Assembly (NCBI RefSeq): GCF_001043115.1 | Contig: NZ_LFME01000012.1 | Coordinates: 49,640 to 113,639, forward strand | Reading direction: 5' to 3' | From: Xanthomonas sp. NCPPB 1128 | GTDB lineage: Bacteria; Pseudomonadota; Gammaproteobacteria; Xanthomonadales; Xanthomonadaceae | DNA: 64,000 bases | Shown here: positions 57,628 to 64,000 of the stretch, piece after piece | Layout of the letters: each line of letters begins with the position of its first letter | How positions within the stretch are numbered: the stretch's first letter is position 1 | Made by a program: the position numbers and the translations under genes | The notes under the pieces: model-generated | Database searches by the model: none | The model's input: only the letters and a program-made list of their open reading frames with translations | Told to the model about the DNA's origin: nothing

Positions 57628-58227
57628 TCAGTCCTGGCGGCCCTGCAGCAGGCGTTCGACGTAGCGCGCGACCAGGTCGATCTCCAGGTTCACCGCCGCG
57701 CCGACCGCGGTCTGCGCGAACGCGGTGTGCGCCACGGTGTGCGGGATCAGCGCGACCTCGAAGCCTTCCGCGTCGACTTCGTTGACGGTGAGGCTGACCC
57801 CGTCCACGCAGATCGAGCCCTTCTTGGCGATGTAGCGCAGCAGCGCAGCCGGCGCGGCAAAGCGCCAGCGCTGCGCGCGTGCGTCGTCGTGGATCGACAG
57901 CACCTCACCGAGCCCGTCGACATGGCCGCTGACCAGGTGCCCGCCGAGGCGGTCGGTCGGGCGCATCGCCCGCTCCAGGTTCAGCACCGCGCCCTCGGCC
58001 AGGCGGCCGAGCGTGGTCAGCGCCAGGGTCTCGGTGGAGGCGTCGGCCTGGAACGACGCGGCGTCGAAGGCGATCACGGTCAGGCACACGCCGTTGACCG
58101 CGATGCTCTCGCCCAGGCGCACGTCGGCGAACGGCAGGCTGCCGGTGGCGAAGGTGAAACGGATATCGCCGCCCTGCGGCTGGCGTGCAGCGAGATGGCC
58201 GACGCCTTCGATGATTCCGGTGAACAT
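57628..58227 (-). CDS. ribE: Riboflavin synthase alpha subunit
   Basis: Riboflavin synthase of 199 residues, which converts two dimethylribityllumazines to riboflavin. It has two lumazine-binding repeats. The first starts MFTGIIEGVGHL with SIAVNGVCLTV and RLGGHLVSGHVDG; the second has YIAKKGSICVDGVSLTVNEV and IPHTVAHTAF. The length is normal. It is the first gene after the FMN riboswitch, and about 80 bases separate the switch from its start codon. Confidence 0.96.
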   Translation of the reverse strand: MFTGIIEGVGHLAARQPQGGDIRFTFATGSLPFADVRLGESIAVNGVCLTVIAFDAASFQADASTETLALTTLGRLAEGAVLNLERAMRPTDRLGGHLVSGHVDGLGEVLSIHDDARAQRWRFAAPAALLRYIAKKGSICVDGVSLTVNEVDAEGFEVALIPHTVAHTAFAQTAVGAAVNLEIDLVARYVERLLQGRQD

Positions 58228-58308
58228 AGCTACGTTTCTCGCAATGGGGTGAGCGAAAAACGCCACAAGGCAAACAGGCACACGCACAGCCGCAAGGCTG
58301 CGCGAAGG

Positions 58309-58467
58309 CCGTCTTCTTTCATCCGGACTATACCGTCGGCTCCGGCATCGCACCGGATCTGCTGACCTTCCCGATTCGGCGGGTCGCGCCTGCGCCGGGA
58401 AGCGCTCGCGGGCTCGTGCGCGAACGCACCTACCGCCGGTGGGGAATCGCACCCCGCCCTGAAGACG
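58309..58467 (-). promoter_or_regulatory. FMN riboswitch (RFN element)
   Basis: Reading the minus strand, CGTCTTCAGGGCGGGGTGCG, ATTCCCCACCGGCGGTAGG, a variable stem, CTTCCCGGCGC, GTCAGCAGATCCGGTG, CGATGCCGGAGCCGACGGTA and TAGTCCGGATGAAAGAAGACG occur in the order of the RFN element. The end segments pair to form P1. FMN binding should reduce expression of ribE and the genes after it, probably by hiding the ribosome binding site. Confidence 0.93.
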
Positions 58468-58612
58468 TTTGTGGTCGCCGGCGAACCGGCCGGGGCATTC
58501 TAGCAGGCGCGGCCGTGGCGGCCGCCCGGTGGACCGCGCCACCGGTGGGACGAAGCGGCGCGGCGCGTGCGGCAACCTTGCGCGTCGCAGCGCGCATCCA
58601 CGACGCGGCCAG

Positions 58613-59743
58613 TCAAGGCGCGGCCGCGCCTGCGCAGGCGGCAGCCGGCCGCAGCAACAGGCGCAGGTCGCCGCCGAGCTGGCGCACGTCCTGCAGTTGC
58701 AGCGGCACCCGCTGCGCCATGGTCTCGATGCCCAGCCCGGCCAGCAGCGGGCGGGCGGTCTCGCCCAGCAGCAGCGGCGCCATGTACACCAGCACCTCGT
58801 CGACCAGGCCGGCGCGCAGCAGTGCGCCGCTCAGCGTCGCGCCGGCCTCGACCTGCACCTCGTTGATGCCGCGTTCGGCGAGCAGGCGCAGCGCCGCGTG
58901 CAGGTCGCAGCGGCCGTCGTGCAGCGGCACCGCGGCGAACGCGGCGTGCTCCAGCGCCGGCGGCACGCAGTCCGGCGCGTGCAGGTAGAGGGTCGGCGCG
59001 CTGCCGTCGCGGACCTTGGCCTGGGCCAGGCTGCGCAGTTGCGCATCCAGCACCACGCGCAACGGCGGCATCACTTCGGTCGCCGCGTCCAGGCGCACGG
59101 TCAACGCGGGATCGTCGGCCAGCACGGTGCCGGCGCCGGTGAGGATGGCGCCGGCGCAGGCGCGCCAGTGCTGCACGTCCTGGCGCGCGGCAGGACCGGT
59201 GATCCACTTCGATTCGCCGCTGGCCAGCGCCGTGCGCCCGTCGAGGCTGGCGCCGAGCTTGATCCGCAGCCACGGCCGGCCACGCTCCACCCGCGACAGG
59301 AAACCGCGGTTGAGTGCGCGCGCCTGCGCTTCCATCAGGCCCGCCTGCACCGCGATGCCGGCTTCGCGCAGCAGCGCGAAGCCGCCGCCGTTGACCTGCG
59401 GGAACGGGTCGGCCATCGCCGCCACCACCCGCGCCACCCCGGCCTCGATCAGCGCCAGCGCGCACGGCGGGGTGCGGCCGTAGTGCGCACACGGCTCCAG
59501 GGTCACGTAGGCGGTGGCGCCGCGGGCACGTCCGCCGGCGGCGCGCAGCGCGAACACCTCCGCGTGCGGCCCGCCGGCGCGCTGGTGGAAGCCCTCGCCA
59601 ACCACCGCGCCATCGCGCACGATCACGCAGCCGACCATCGGGTTCGGCCGCGTGGTGTAGGCGCCACGCTCGGCCAGCCGCAGGGCCTGCGCCATCCAGC
59701 GATGGTCGTCGGCGGAAAAGTTGGAGACGACGTCGGTGCTCAT
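58613..59743 (-). CDS. ribD: RibD, bifunctional deaminase/reductase
   Basis: RibD of 376 residues, which deaminates and then reduces the pyrimidine intermediate of riboflavin synthesis. The N-terminal deaminase has the zinc site HAE at 60-62 and PCAHYGRTPPC at 84-94. The C-terminal reductase (about 150-370) has KLGASLDGRTA, SKWITGPAAR, DALLTGAGT-like ILTGAGTVLADDP and VQVEAGATLSGALL. Its ATG overlaps the stop of the upstream GNAT gene as ATGA. It lies before the FMN riboswitch and so is outside its control. Confidence 0.96.
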   Translation of the reverse strand: MSTDVVSNFSADDHRWMAQALRLAERGAYTTRPNPMVGCVIVRDGAVVGEGFHQRAGGPHAEVFALRAAGGRARGATAYVTLEPCAHYGRTPPCALALIEAGVARVVAAMADPFPQVNGGGFALLREAGIAVQAGLMEAQARALNRGFLSRVERGRPWLRIKLGASLDGRTALASGESKWITGPAARQDVQHWRACAGAILTGAGTVLADDPALTVRLDAATEVMPPLRVVLDAQLRSLAQAKVRDGSAPTLYLHAPDCVPPALEHAAFAAVPLHDGRCDLHAALRLLAERGINEVQVEAGATLSGALLRAGLVDEVLVYMAPLLLGETARPLLAGLGIETMAQRVPLQLQDVRQLGGDLRLLLRPAAACAGAAAP

Positions 59744-60216
59744 GCGGCAGCAGTGCCGACGTCGCGACGCATCACCACGATCTGCAGCAGCCCCAGCGGC
59801 AAGTCGGCGTGACGCTGCCAGCCCAGGCGCTCGTAGAACGGCACCAGCACCGGCTCGCAGTACAGGTACAGCCACTGCACCCCGAAGCGCGCGGCAGCCT
59901 GCGCGCAGTGCGCGACCAACGCAGCGCCGACGCCGGCACCGCGTGCCTGCGGCCGCACGTACAGCGTGGCCAGCCATGGCGAGAACTGACGGATGCGCGC
60001 ATCGTCGTTCTGCAGCAGACTCACCGACCCCAGCCAATCCTCGCCGTCCAGGGCGATCCAGCTGGTGGGGATGCGACGGTCGTCGCGATGGCTGCGCAGG
60101 TCGGCCTCGGCCTCCACCACGTTCCACTCCGGCAGCAGCGGACCGAACGCCTGCAGATGTTCCTGTGCCAGCGCCGGGATGTGCTGCGCGGCCTCGGCCA
60201 GACAGACGATGCGCAT
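59740..60216 (-). CDS. GNAT family N-acetyltransferase
   Basis: A protein of 158 residues with the GNAT fold. The acetyl-CoA loop is LATLYVRPQARGAGVGAALVAHC (Q/RxxGxG/A), followed by WLYLYCEPVLVPFYERLGWQ, the conserved end of the fold. The substrate is unknown. It lies four bases after nrdR and overlaps ribD, so it is part of the nrdR-ribD transcript. Confidence 0.9.
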   Translation of the reverse strand: MRIVCLAEAAQHIPALAQEHLQAFGPLLPEWNVVEAEADLRSHRDDRRIPTSWIALDGEDWLGSVSLLQNDDARIRQFSPWLATLYVRPQARGAGVGAALVAHCAQAAARFGVQWLYLYCEPVLVPFYERLGWQRHADLPLGLLQIVVMRRDVGTAAA

Positions 60217-60220
60217 GCGC

Positions 60221-60751
60221 TCAGCGCTTGCCGGTCTTGTCGCCCGGCTTGGCCGCGCGCACCAGGTCCAGCAGCGGCAACTGCTCGCTGCCGACCGGCA
60301 ACTCGCGCTCAAGCTTCTCGATCTCCTCGCGGAAATCGGCCACGTCCTGGAAGCTGCGGTACACCGAGGCGAACCGCACATAGCCGACGTGGTCGAGCTT
60401 GCGCAGCTCGGCCATCACGTACTCGCCCACCCGGATCGAGGGCAGTTCGCGTTCGCCGGACATGCGCAACTGGTGCACCACCGCGCGCACCGCCGCCTCG
60501 ATCTGCTCCTCGGCCACCGGCCGCTTCTGCAGCGCGCGGTCGAAGCTGGTGCGCAGCTTGCGCGCATCGAACGCCTCGCGGCCGCCGTCGCTCTTGATCA
60601 CCGTCGGCAGCTTGAGCTCGATCGTCTCCAGCGTGCTGAAGCGCTCACCGCAGGCCTCGCACTCGCGACGCCGGCGGATCGTCGCGCCGTCCTCGGACAC
60701 GCGCGAATCGATCACCCGGGTATCGGTGTGCTGGCAGAAAGGGCAGTGCAT
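60221..60751 (-). CDS. nrdR: NrdR, repressor of ribonucleotide reductase genes
   Basis: NrdR of 176 residues, an ATP/dATP-sensing repressor of ribonucleotide reductase genes. The zinc ribbon uses Cys3, Cys6, Cys31 and Cys34. The ATP-cone domain (about 49-139) has [22 protein letters not shown] and [27 protein letters not shown]. The length is close to the usual 150-170. It is the first gene of the riboflavin operon and lies after glyA, an order seen in many proteobacteria. Confidence 0.97.
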   Translation of the reverse strand: MHCPFCQHTDTRVIDSRVSEDGATIRRRRECEACGERFSTLETIELKLPTVIKSDGGREAFDARKLRTSFDRALQKRPVAEEQIEAAVRAVVHQLRMSGERELPSIRVGEYVMAELRKLDHVGYVRFASVYRSFQDVADFREEIEKLERELPVGSEQLPLLDLVRAAKPGDKTGKR

Positions 60752-60756
60752 CAGGG

Positions 60757-60853
60757 GCTGGGATTGGGGATTGGGGATTGGGGATTGGAAAAGGCGCGCG
60801 CCTCAGGACTGGAGCTTACGCCCCATCCCGAATCCCGACTCCCCAATCCCCGC
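60757..60853. repeat. Inverted GGGATT repeat between glyA and nrdR
   Basis: A left arm (60757-60788) and a complementary right arm (60824-60853) flank about 35 bases. It occupies the entire gap between the glyA stop and the nrdR start and must overlap any nrdR promoter. Confidence 0.85.
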
Positions 60854-60856
60854 CGC

Positions 60857-62125
60857 TCAGCCATACACCGGATACTTGCGGCACTGCGCGGTCACCGCGT
60901 CGCGCACGCGCGCCAGCACCGCGTCGTCGGCAGGAGCGTCGAGCACGTCGGCGATCCAGTTGGCCAGGTCGACGCAGTCCTGTTCCTGATAGCCGCGGGT
61001 GGTGATCGCCGGGGTGCCCAGGCGCAGGCCCGAGGTCACGAACGGCGAGCGCGGGTCGTTGGGCACCGAGTTCTTGTTGACGGTGATGTGGGCCTTGCCC
61101 AGCGCGGCCTCGGCGTCCTTGCCGGACACCTCGCGACCGATCATGTCCACCAGCATCAGGTGGTTCTCGGTGCCGCCGGACACGATCTTGTAGCCGCGCG
61201 CGATCAGGGTCCTGGCCATGGCCTGCGCGTTCTTCACCACCTGTTGCTGGTAGCTGGTGAACTCCGGCTCCAGCGCTTCCTTGAACGCCACCGCCTTGGC
61301 CGCGATCACCTGCATCAGCGGGCCACCCTGGATGCCCGGGAACACGATCGACTGCAGCTTCTTGGACAGGTCCTCGAGCTTGTCGCCGGCGCCGGCGGCA
61401 CTGGCGAGGATGATGCCGCCACGCGGGCCGCGCAGGGTCTTGTGGGTGGTGGAGGTGACCACGTGCGCGTGCGGCAGCGGGGTCGGATAGACGCCGGCGG
61501 CGACCAGGCCGGCCACGTGCGCCATGTCCACGAAGAAGTAGGCACCGACCTTGTCGGCGATGGCGCGGAAGCGCGCCCAGTCGATCACCTGCGAGTAGGC
61601 GGAGAAGCCCGCCACCACCATCTTCGGCTTGTGTTCCAGGGCCAGCCGCTCGACCTCGTCGTAGTCGATCAGGCCGTGGTCGTTGACGCCGTACTGCACG
61701 GCGTTGAACAGCTTGCCGGAGGCGTTGACCTTGGCACCGTGGGTCAGGTGGCCGCCGTGCGCCAGCGACATGCCGAGGATGGTGTCGCCCGGCTGCAGCA
61801 GCGCGAAGTACACCGCCTGGTTGGCCTGCGAGCCGCTGTGCGGCTGCACGTTGGCGTAGTCCGCACCGAACAGTTGCTTGACCCGGTCGATGGCCAGCTG
61901 CTCGGCGACGTCGACGAACTCGCAACCGCCGTAGTAACGCTTGCCCGGATAGCCTTCGGCGTACTTGTTGGTCAGCTGGCTGCCTTGCGCTTCCATGACC
62001 AGCGGGCTGCAGTAGTTCTCGCTGGCGATCAGCTCGACGTGGTCTTCCTGGCGGCCGGCTTCGGCGGCAATGGCGCGGGCCAGGTCGGGATCGTAGGTTT
62101 CGATGCGGGCGTCGCGCGGGAACAT
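60857..62125 (-). CDS. glyA: Serine hydroxymethyltransferase GlyA
   Basis: GlyA of 422 residues, the PLP enzyme that converts serine and THF to glycine and methylene-THF, the substrate of Met[45 protein letters not shown] and the PLP-lysine segment [15 protein letters not shown] are present. The length is normal. It precedes nrdR on the minus strand but is separated by repeat DNA. Confidence 0.98.
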   Translation of the reverse strand: MFPRDARIETYDPDLARAIAAEAGRQEDHVELIASENYCSPLVMEAQGSQLTNKYAEGYPGKRYYGGCEFVDVAEQLAIDRVKQLFGADYANVQPHSGSQANQAVYFALLQPGDTILGMSLAHGGHLTHGAKVNASGKLFNAVQYGVNDHGLIDYDEVERLALEHKPKMVVAGFSAYSQVIDWARFRAIADKVGAYFFVDMAHVAGLVAAGVYPTPLPHAHVVTSTTHKTLRGPRGGIILASAAGAGDKLEDLSKKLQSIVFPGIQGGPLMQVIAAKAVAFKEALEPEFTSYQQQVVKNAQAMARTLIARGYKIVSGGTENHLMLVDMIGREVSGKDAEAALGKAHITVNKNSVPNDPRSPFVTSGLRLGTPAITTRGYQEQDCVDLANWIADVLDAPADDAVLARVRDAVTAQCRKYPVYG

Positions 62126-62194
62126 CGGGTCTCCGGGGGCATGGACAGAAGGCAGACCGCTAGTTTAAGCCCCGCGCAGCGCCCAGGGCGAACC

Positions 62195-62228
62195 AAAACG
62201 CAGACGGCCTCCCGAAGGAGGCCGTCTG
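62195..62228 (-). terminator. Terminator of the RcnB-like gene
   Basis: On the minus strand CAGACGGCCTCC, a four-base loop and GGAGGCCGTCTG (12 bp) are followed by CGTTTTGG. It begins 18 bases after the stop of the RcnB-like gene. Confidence 0.85.
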
Positions 62229-62246
62229 ATGGTGCCGCAGCAGGGT

Positions 62247-62753
62247 TCAGCGGCCGCTGAGCACCAGGTCGGCGATGATGCCGGTGGCGATGGCGACCAG
62301 CAGCAGGTTGCCGGTGTCGTCGCGCACCCAGCGGTAGCCGTACGGCGGGCGCCGGACCTGATAGCGGTCGTAGTCGTAGACCACGTAGTTCGGGCCGTAG
62401 TAGCGCTGGCCGCGCGCCCAGCGCGGCGGACCCGGACGGTAGTAGACGACGTCGGGCCCGTTGCGATAACCGTCGCGGTAACCGCGGTCGTAGGCGTGGC
62501 GGGCGTCGCGGCGGTCGCGCTCACGGTCGCGCCAGTAGCGCTCGCGATCGGCATCGCGGTAGCCGCGGTCGTACCAGCCATGGTCGCGCGGACCCGGGCC
62601 CGGCGGCGGGGGCGGCGGCCCCGGAGGACCCGGCGGGCCCCAGCCCGGGCCGGGACCCGGGCCGCCCGGACCCCAGGCGAACGCGGGTGGCGCCATGAAA
62701 CCCAGCGCCAGCGCGGACGAGAGGGCGATTGTGGCAATGCGTTTCATGTTCAT
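62247..62753 (-). CDS. RcnB-like periplasmic protein
   Basis: A protein of 168 residues with a signal peptide ending near PAFAW (26). Residues 28-55 are almost only Gly and Pro, then a Arg/Asp/Tyr-rich stretch (60-100). The C-terminal part, YQVRRPPYGYRWVRDDTGNL then LLVAIATGIIADLVL, matches the RcnB domain, which in E. coli is linked with nickel and cobalt homeostasis. A GGAG precedes the ATG. It is monocistronic with its own terminator. A role in metal handling is inferred from the family only. Confidence 0.85.
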   Translation of the reverse strand: MNMKRIATIALSSALALGFMAPPAFAWGPGGPGPGPGWGPPGPPGPPPPPPGPGPRDHGWYDRGYRDADRERYWRDRERDRRDARHAYDRGYRDGYRNGPDVVYYRPGPPRWARGQRYYGPNYVVYDYDRYQVRRPPYGYRWVRDDTGNLLLVAIATGIIADLVLSGR

Positions 62754-62863
62754 GGCAACTCCGTCACGTGGTGTGGCGGTTGCATTTAGACCCTTGCCGT
62801 CTGAACCGCCTCCTGCTGGAATCGATTACGTATTCAGCTTCACGGATCGGACTAGGAAAGCGT

Positions 62864-63787
62864 TCATCCAGCGGCATTTCCGGCCTGTGCGTGCAGGCGC
62901 AACAGCGCCGCCTGCGCTGTGTCATCGGCTGGCAAATAGACCACCAGGCGGTTGCCGTTGCGCGGCGCCGACCACCAGTTGACCTGCTGCAGGCGCAGCT
63001 CGCCTTCCTGCGGATGGCGGAAGCGCTTGAGCTGGTTCTCCACGCCGCGCACCTCGCGCCGCTGCCGCCACAGCGCATCGAACTCGGGCGAGGCCGCACG
63101 GTAGCGCGCCAGCAACGCCTCCCATTCCGGCTCGCCCAGGTGCTCGGCCATCGCCGCGCGCAGCAATGCCACCATGTGCTGCAGCACGTCCTGCCGATCG
63201 AGCAGTGCGTCACGCCAGCGCGGATTGGTGAAAGCCTGATAGACGCAGTTGCGGTCCGCGTCCGCCAGGTCGGTCAGGGTCACGCCCATCAGCCGCTCGA
63301 AAGCCGGGTTGGCGCCGAGGATGTCGAAGCGCGGGGTCTGCAGCATCGCCGGCCACGGCCCGAGCTGGTCCAGCAGCATGCGCGCGGTGCCGGTCAGCCG
63401 CTCGCACGGCGGGGCCGCCAGAGCGGTTGTACCGCCCACACCGGCCAGTGCCAGCACGTGCGCGGTTTCGACCTCCGAACACTGCAGAGCGCGGGCGATG
63501 GCGGTCAGCACGCGCGCCGAGGCGCGGACCGGGCGCCCCTGTTCCAGCCAGGTGTACCAGGTCACGCCGACATCGGCGAGCAAGGCCACTTCCTCGCGGC
63601 GCAGGCCGGGGGTGCGACGCCTGCCGCCGCGCGGCAGCGCCAGCCGCGCCGGGTCCAGGCTCTCGCGGCGGGCACGCAGGAAGGCGCCCAGCGCCCGGGC
63701 GCGCTCGCTGGCCAGGGCCGGACCCGACGCGGCGGGCGCGGCCACGCGCTCCGGTTTGGAGGTGGAAGGGGCGAGGTCCAGTTGCAT
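62864..63787 (-). CDS. HTH regulator with MmyB-like sensor domain
   Basis: A transcription factor of 307 residues. The N-terminal XRE-type helix-turn-helix spans about 30-100 (RRTPGLRREEVALLADVGVT and WYTWLEQGR are typical). Residues 120-300 form the MmyB-like ligand-binding domain (LDQLGPWPAMLQTPRFDILGAN, NCVYQAFTNPRWRD). Such regulators often sense fatty-acid-like ligands and control a divergent oxidoreductase gene. Here a divergent start lies at 63984 beyond a pair of direct repeats. The N-terminal 28 residues are low-complexity. Confidence 0.9.
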   Translation of the reverse strand: MQLDLAPSTSKPERVAAPAASGPALASERARALGAFLRARRESLDPARLALPRGGRRRTPGLRREEVALLADVGVTWYTWLEQGRPVRASARVLTAIARALQCSEVETAHVLALAGVGGTTALAAPPCERLTGTARMLLDQLGPWPAMLQTPRFDILGANPAFERLMGVTLTDLADADRNCVYQAFTNPRWRDALLDRQDVLQHMVALLRAAMAEHLGEPEWEALLARYRAASPEFDALWRQRREVRGVENQLKRFRHPQEGELRLQQVNWWSAPRNGNRLVVYLPADDTAQAALLRLHAQAGNAAG

Positions 63788-63928
63788 CGTCTTCTCCGCT
63801 TCGCTGTTCGCCAGTGCCGAACGATGCCGTGCGCGTGCACGGCGCTCGCTGCGCCGTCGTGTCCCATCACGCCGCGGGGGATGTCGCCCCGCAACGCGCC
63901 GGCCCGGGACGCCAGGGAGGCACCATCA

Positions 63929-63963
63929 GTACCAGGATAAATGAGTCCTTGTACCAGTTTATC
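63929..63963. promoter_or_regulatory. Probable operator between divergent genes
   Basis: GTACCAG occurs twice (63929-63935 and 63951-63957), exactly 22 bases apart, about two helical turns. GATAAA (63936) and TTTATC (63958) add an inverted pair. The region is AT-rich and lies between the MmyB-like regulator and the gene starting at 63984, so the regulator itself is the likely binder. Confidence 0.55.
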
Positions 63964-63983
63964 GGCTCCCCATACTGCGCGCC

Positions 63984-64000
63984 ATGACCACGCCCTCCCC
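63984..64000 (+). CDS. Start of a divergent gene, five codons only
   Basis: An ATG at 63984 opens a frame (MTTPS) that runs out of the window. It faces away from the MmyB-like regulator and sits 21 bases after the direct repeats. The product cannot be told; in relatives such genes are often oxidoreductases controlled by the neighbouring regulator. Confidence 0.35.

Noticed and set aside
8261..60853. A CRISPR array, because short repeats recur many times
   Set aside because: The units are scattered singly or as inverted pairs, not in a row with unique spacers of equal length, and no cas gene is present.

Overview
The window is chromosomal DNA of a high-GC gammaproteobacterium, almost certainly a Xanthomonas or a close relative in the Xanthomonadaceae. 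The evidence is the complete mraZ-to-ftsZ division and cell-wall cluster followed by lpxC, an M23 peptidase, secA and a Nudix gene; dciA in place of a dnaC-type loader; and two families of small intergenic repeats typical of xanthomonads. One is a REP-type palindrome starting GTAGGAGCGGCTTCAGCCGC; the other is made of GGGATTCGGGATT units. No database search was possible, so products are assigned from motifs, length and context.

Layout. 1-3.8 kb: the start of a TorF-like outer-membrane gene, a chemoreceptor and a small unknown gene. 3.8-10.9 kb: single genes of mixed function (DUF3228, M14 peptidase, secreted alpha-amylase, metF, a secreted DUF4124-like protein, a Nudix/ThiE-like fusion, a VOC protein). 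11-16.6 kb: secA, an M23 peptidase, dciA (the only gene of this block on the plus strand) and lpxC. 17-33.5 kb: the dcw cluster on the minus strand, read as mraZ, rsmH, ftsL, ftsI, murE, murF, mraY, ftsW, murG, murC, ddlB, ftsQ, ftsA, ftsZ. Most stop and start codons there overlap as ATGA or GTGA. Upstream of mraZ lie a TTGACA/TAAGGT promoter, a 10-bp lattice of MraZ-type boxes and a perfect DnaA box.

33.6-40.8 kb: an NRDE protein, RNase P RNA, an unrecognised lower-GC gene, rsmI, and a plus-strand run of lpoA, yraN, a ydjM-like gene and a GlcD-type FAD oxidase. 41-52 kb: a P-loop kinase between two REP pairs, then the potassium operon kdpFABCDE with a likely KdpE site upstream, then a beta-barrel porin. 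52-63 kb: a secreted CocE-type hydrolase, then the operon nrdR, GNAT, ribD, FMN riboswitch, ribE, ribBA, ribH, nusB, thiL (minus strand), glyA, and an RcnB-like protein. The right end has an MmyB-like regulator facing the first codons of a divergent gene.

The pattern I find most unusual is that the GGGATT repeats are not confined to intergenic DNA. They form the last codons of ftsQ, murG, rsmH, kdpC and ribBA, giving these conserved proteins matching Ser/Pro/Asn/Gly-rich tails. Other points of note are the KdpE-like site at the expected distance from a -10 element, a 22-bp duplication of the ftsZ 3' end, an FMN riboswitch inside an operon, and the lower-GC gene between rnpB and rsmI. I saw no CRISPR array, prophage, insertion sequence or tRNA.
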